Virus record (IMG/VR): IMGVR_UViG_3300010392_000272
Location: 1-36,936 of that record
Direction: 5' to 3' (one strand)
Source of the DNA: a virus
Length of the DNA: 36,936 nucleotides
Shown here: positions 36,535 to 36,936 of the stretch, in pieces
Position numbering within the stretch: position 1 is the first letter of the stretch
Layout of the letters: the number at the start of each line of letters is the position of its first letter
Position numbers and translations under genes: made by a program
Notes under the pieces: generated by a model
Database searches by the model: none
What the model was told of the DNA's origin: nothing
What the model saw: only the letters and a program-made list of their open reading frames with translations

Positions 36535-36764
36535 TGCAAGCTTATGCGCCGTTTAAAATTGCGCAACGATATCTTGCTTTGATGTTCGGTGGCATGTTTG
36601 TCGTGAGCTTCTTTCTTGTACTTGTCATGACATTGGCTGGTTATGATGTTGAGCCAGTGTTCGTTGTGCTTGAAAGGTTTAACGTTGGCTGGGTCATGAC
36701 TGCAATTGTGTCGTTTTATTTTGGCGGTGGATTGGTCGAAAGTTTTAAAAGGACAAAATCATGA
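36534..36764 (+). CDS. C-terminal part of a split 3TM holin
   Basis: A 76-residue frame: AYAPFKIAQRYLALMFGGMF is the signature of the GTA-type 3TM holin family, with two membrane helices (about 15-38 and 51-67) and the usual basic end SFKRTKS. In the family this and the preceding 42 residues form one protein of about 120 residues. Read in this frame upstream of the ATG the codons continue sensibly (AKTQAKIQL before MQAYAPFK), so a one-base frameshift separates the halves. Holin makes the pore that releases the endolysin. Confidence 0.8.
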   Translation: MQAYAPFKIAQRYLALMFGGMFVVSFFLVLVMTLAGYDVEPVFVVLERFNVGWVMTAIVSFYFGGGLVESFKRTKS

Positions 36765-36936
36765 TCATCGAACAATCACTGTGCATCGTTTACGCCGCTA
36801 TCCTGATGGCGTTTATTCGCCGTATCGACGGGCAAGAGAAGCCTTTGAAAACAGATCGCGTCCTTATTGGTTTCGTTGTCCGGTCTTTCCCTGTTGCGTT
36901 ATTTGCTCTCATGTGCGGCCTTATGTTTGATATGGA
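36761..36936 (+). CDS. Small membrane protein, 5' part of a gene crossing the contig joint
   Basis: Starts with ATG overlapping the holin stop (ATGA), reads MIIEQSLCIVYAAILMAF, then RRIDGQEKP, a second hydrophobic stretch, and runs off the window; it continues at base 1 and ends at 173. The described features and the suspected in-frame stop are given in the entry for 1-173. Confidence 0.6.
   Translation, partial: MIIEQSLCIVYAAILMAFIRRIDGQEKPLKTDRVLIGFVVRSFPVALFALMCGLMFDM
36810..36936. repeat. Terminal redundancy, right copy
   Basis: Exact copy of bases 1-127. One copy should be removed when the genome is closed, giving 36,809 bp. Confidence 0.93.

Noticed and set aside
1-36936. CRISPR array, insertion sequence, integrase or att site
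   Set aside because: No spaced direct-repeat array, transposase, terminal inverted repeat or integrase-like protein was seen.

Overview
The window is one complete phage genome. Bases 1-127 are repeated exactly at 36810-36936, so the contig closes into a circle of 36,809 bp (a circular map or circularly permuted DNA; a gene spans the joint). The virion genes are those of a short-tailed (podovirus-type) phage: TerS, TerL, a T7-type head-tail connector (portal), scaffold, major capsid, tail tubular A and B-like proteins, internal virion/ejection proteins and a fibre with a T7 gp17-like N-terminus. There is no DNA polymerase, RNA polymerase or integrase gene that I can recognise. A GapR/DUF2312 protein, a 3TM (GTA-type) holin and the general gene style suggest an alphaproteobacterial host; this is inference.

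Layout. (1) 1-533 ends the rightward lysis/late block, closed by a terminator near 584-614. (2) 625-6160 is a leftward early operon: recombination genes (ERF annealing protein, NinB, HNH-type nuclease), several DNA-binding proteins and small unknowns, driven by promoters at about 6191-6219 and 5138-5166. (3) 6291-13918 is a rightward early operon starting divergently with a Cro-like HTH gene: GapR, VRR-NUC nuclease, SSB, MazG-like pyrophosphohydrolase, an O-like replication protein with a probable lambda-style origin inside it, and many tiny proteins. (4) 13954-17653 is a second control and accessory area: an HTH gene, two leftward genes, a divergent promoter with a palindromic operator, then a chain of small overlapping genes, one of them frameshifted. 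(5) 17654-18297 has no gene but carries a terminator, a near-consensus promoter and dense RNA-like inverted repeats. (6) 18298-36936 and on across the joint is the late block: packaging, head, tail, ejection, fibre, lysis.

How it works together. The divergent 6160-6291 region would start both early operons, with the HTH protein at 6291 well placed to repress them. Early products prepare DNA for host-driven replication (O-like initiator, SSB, GapR, MazG-like enzyme) and recombination (ERF, NinB, nucleases). Late genes follow from promoters before terS and before the major capsid gene. Most genes are packed with ATGA, TGATG or TAATG overlaps, which implies translational coupling.

The most unusual content is RNA-like structure in the few gaps of an otherwise gapless genome: 17806-18258 (about 450 nt behind a very good promoter, before terS), 10882-11022 (a pseudoknot-forming leader ending in a terminator whose 3' arm holds the Shine-Dalgarno of the next gene), 5463-5553 (a 15-bp helix with G-U pairs that fit only the minus strand), and 24482-24531 (an H-type pseudoknot in the capsid mRNA leader). 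Three genes look split: the 3TM holin (two frames), the gene across the joint (in-frame TAG) and the gene at 16578 (one-base shift).
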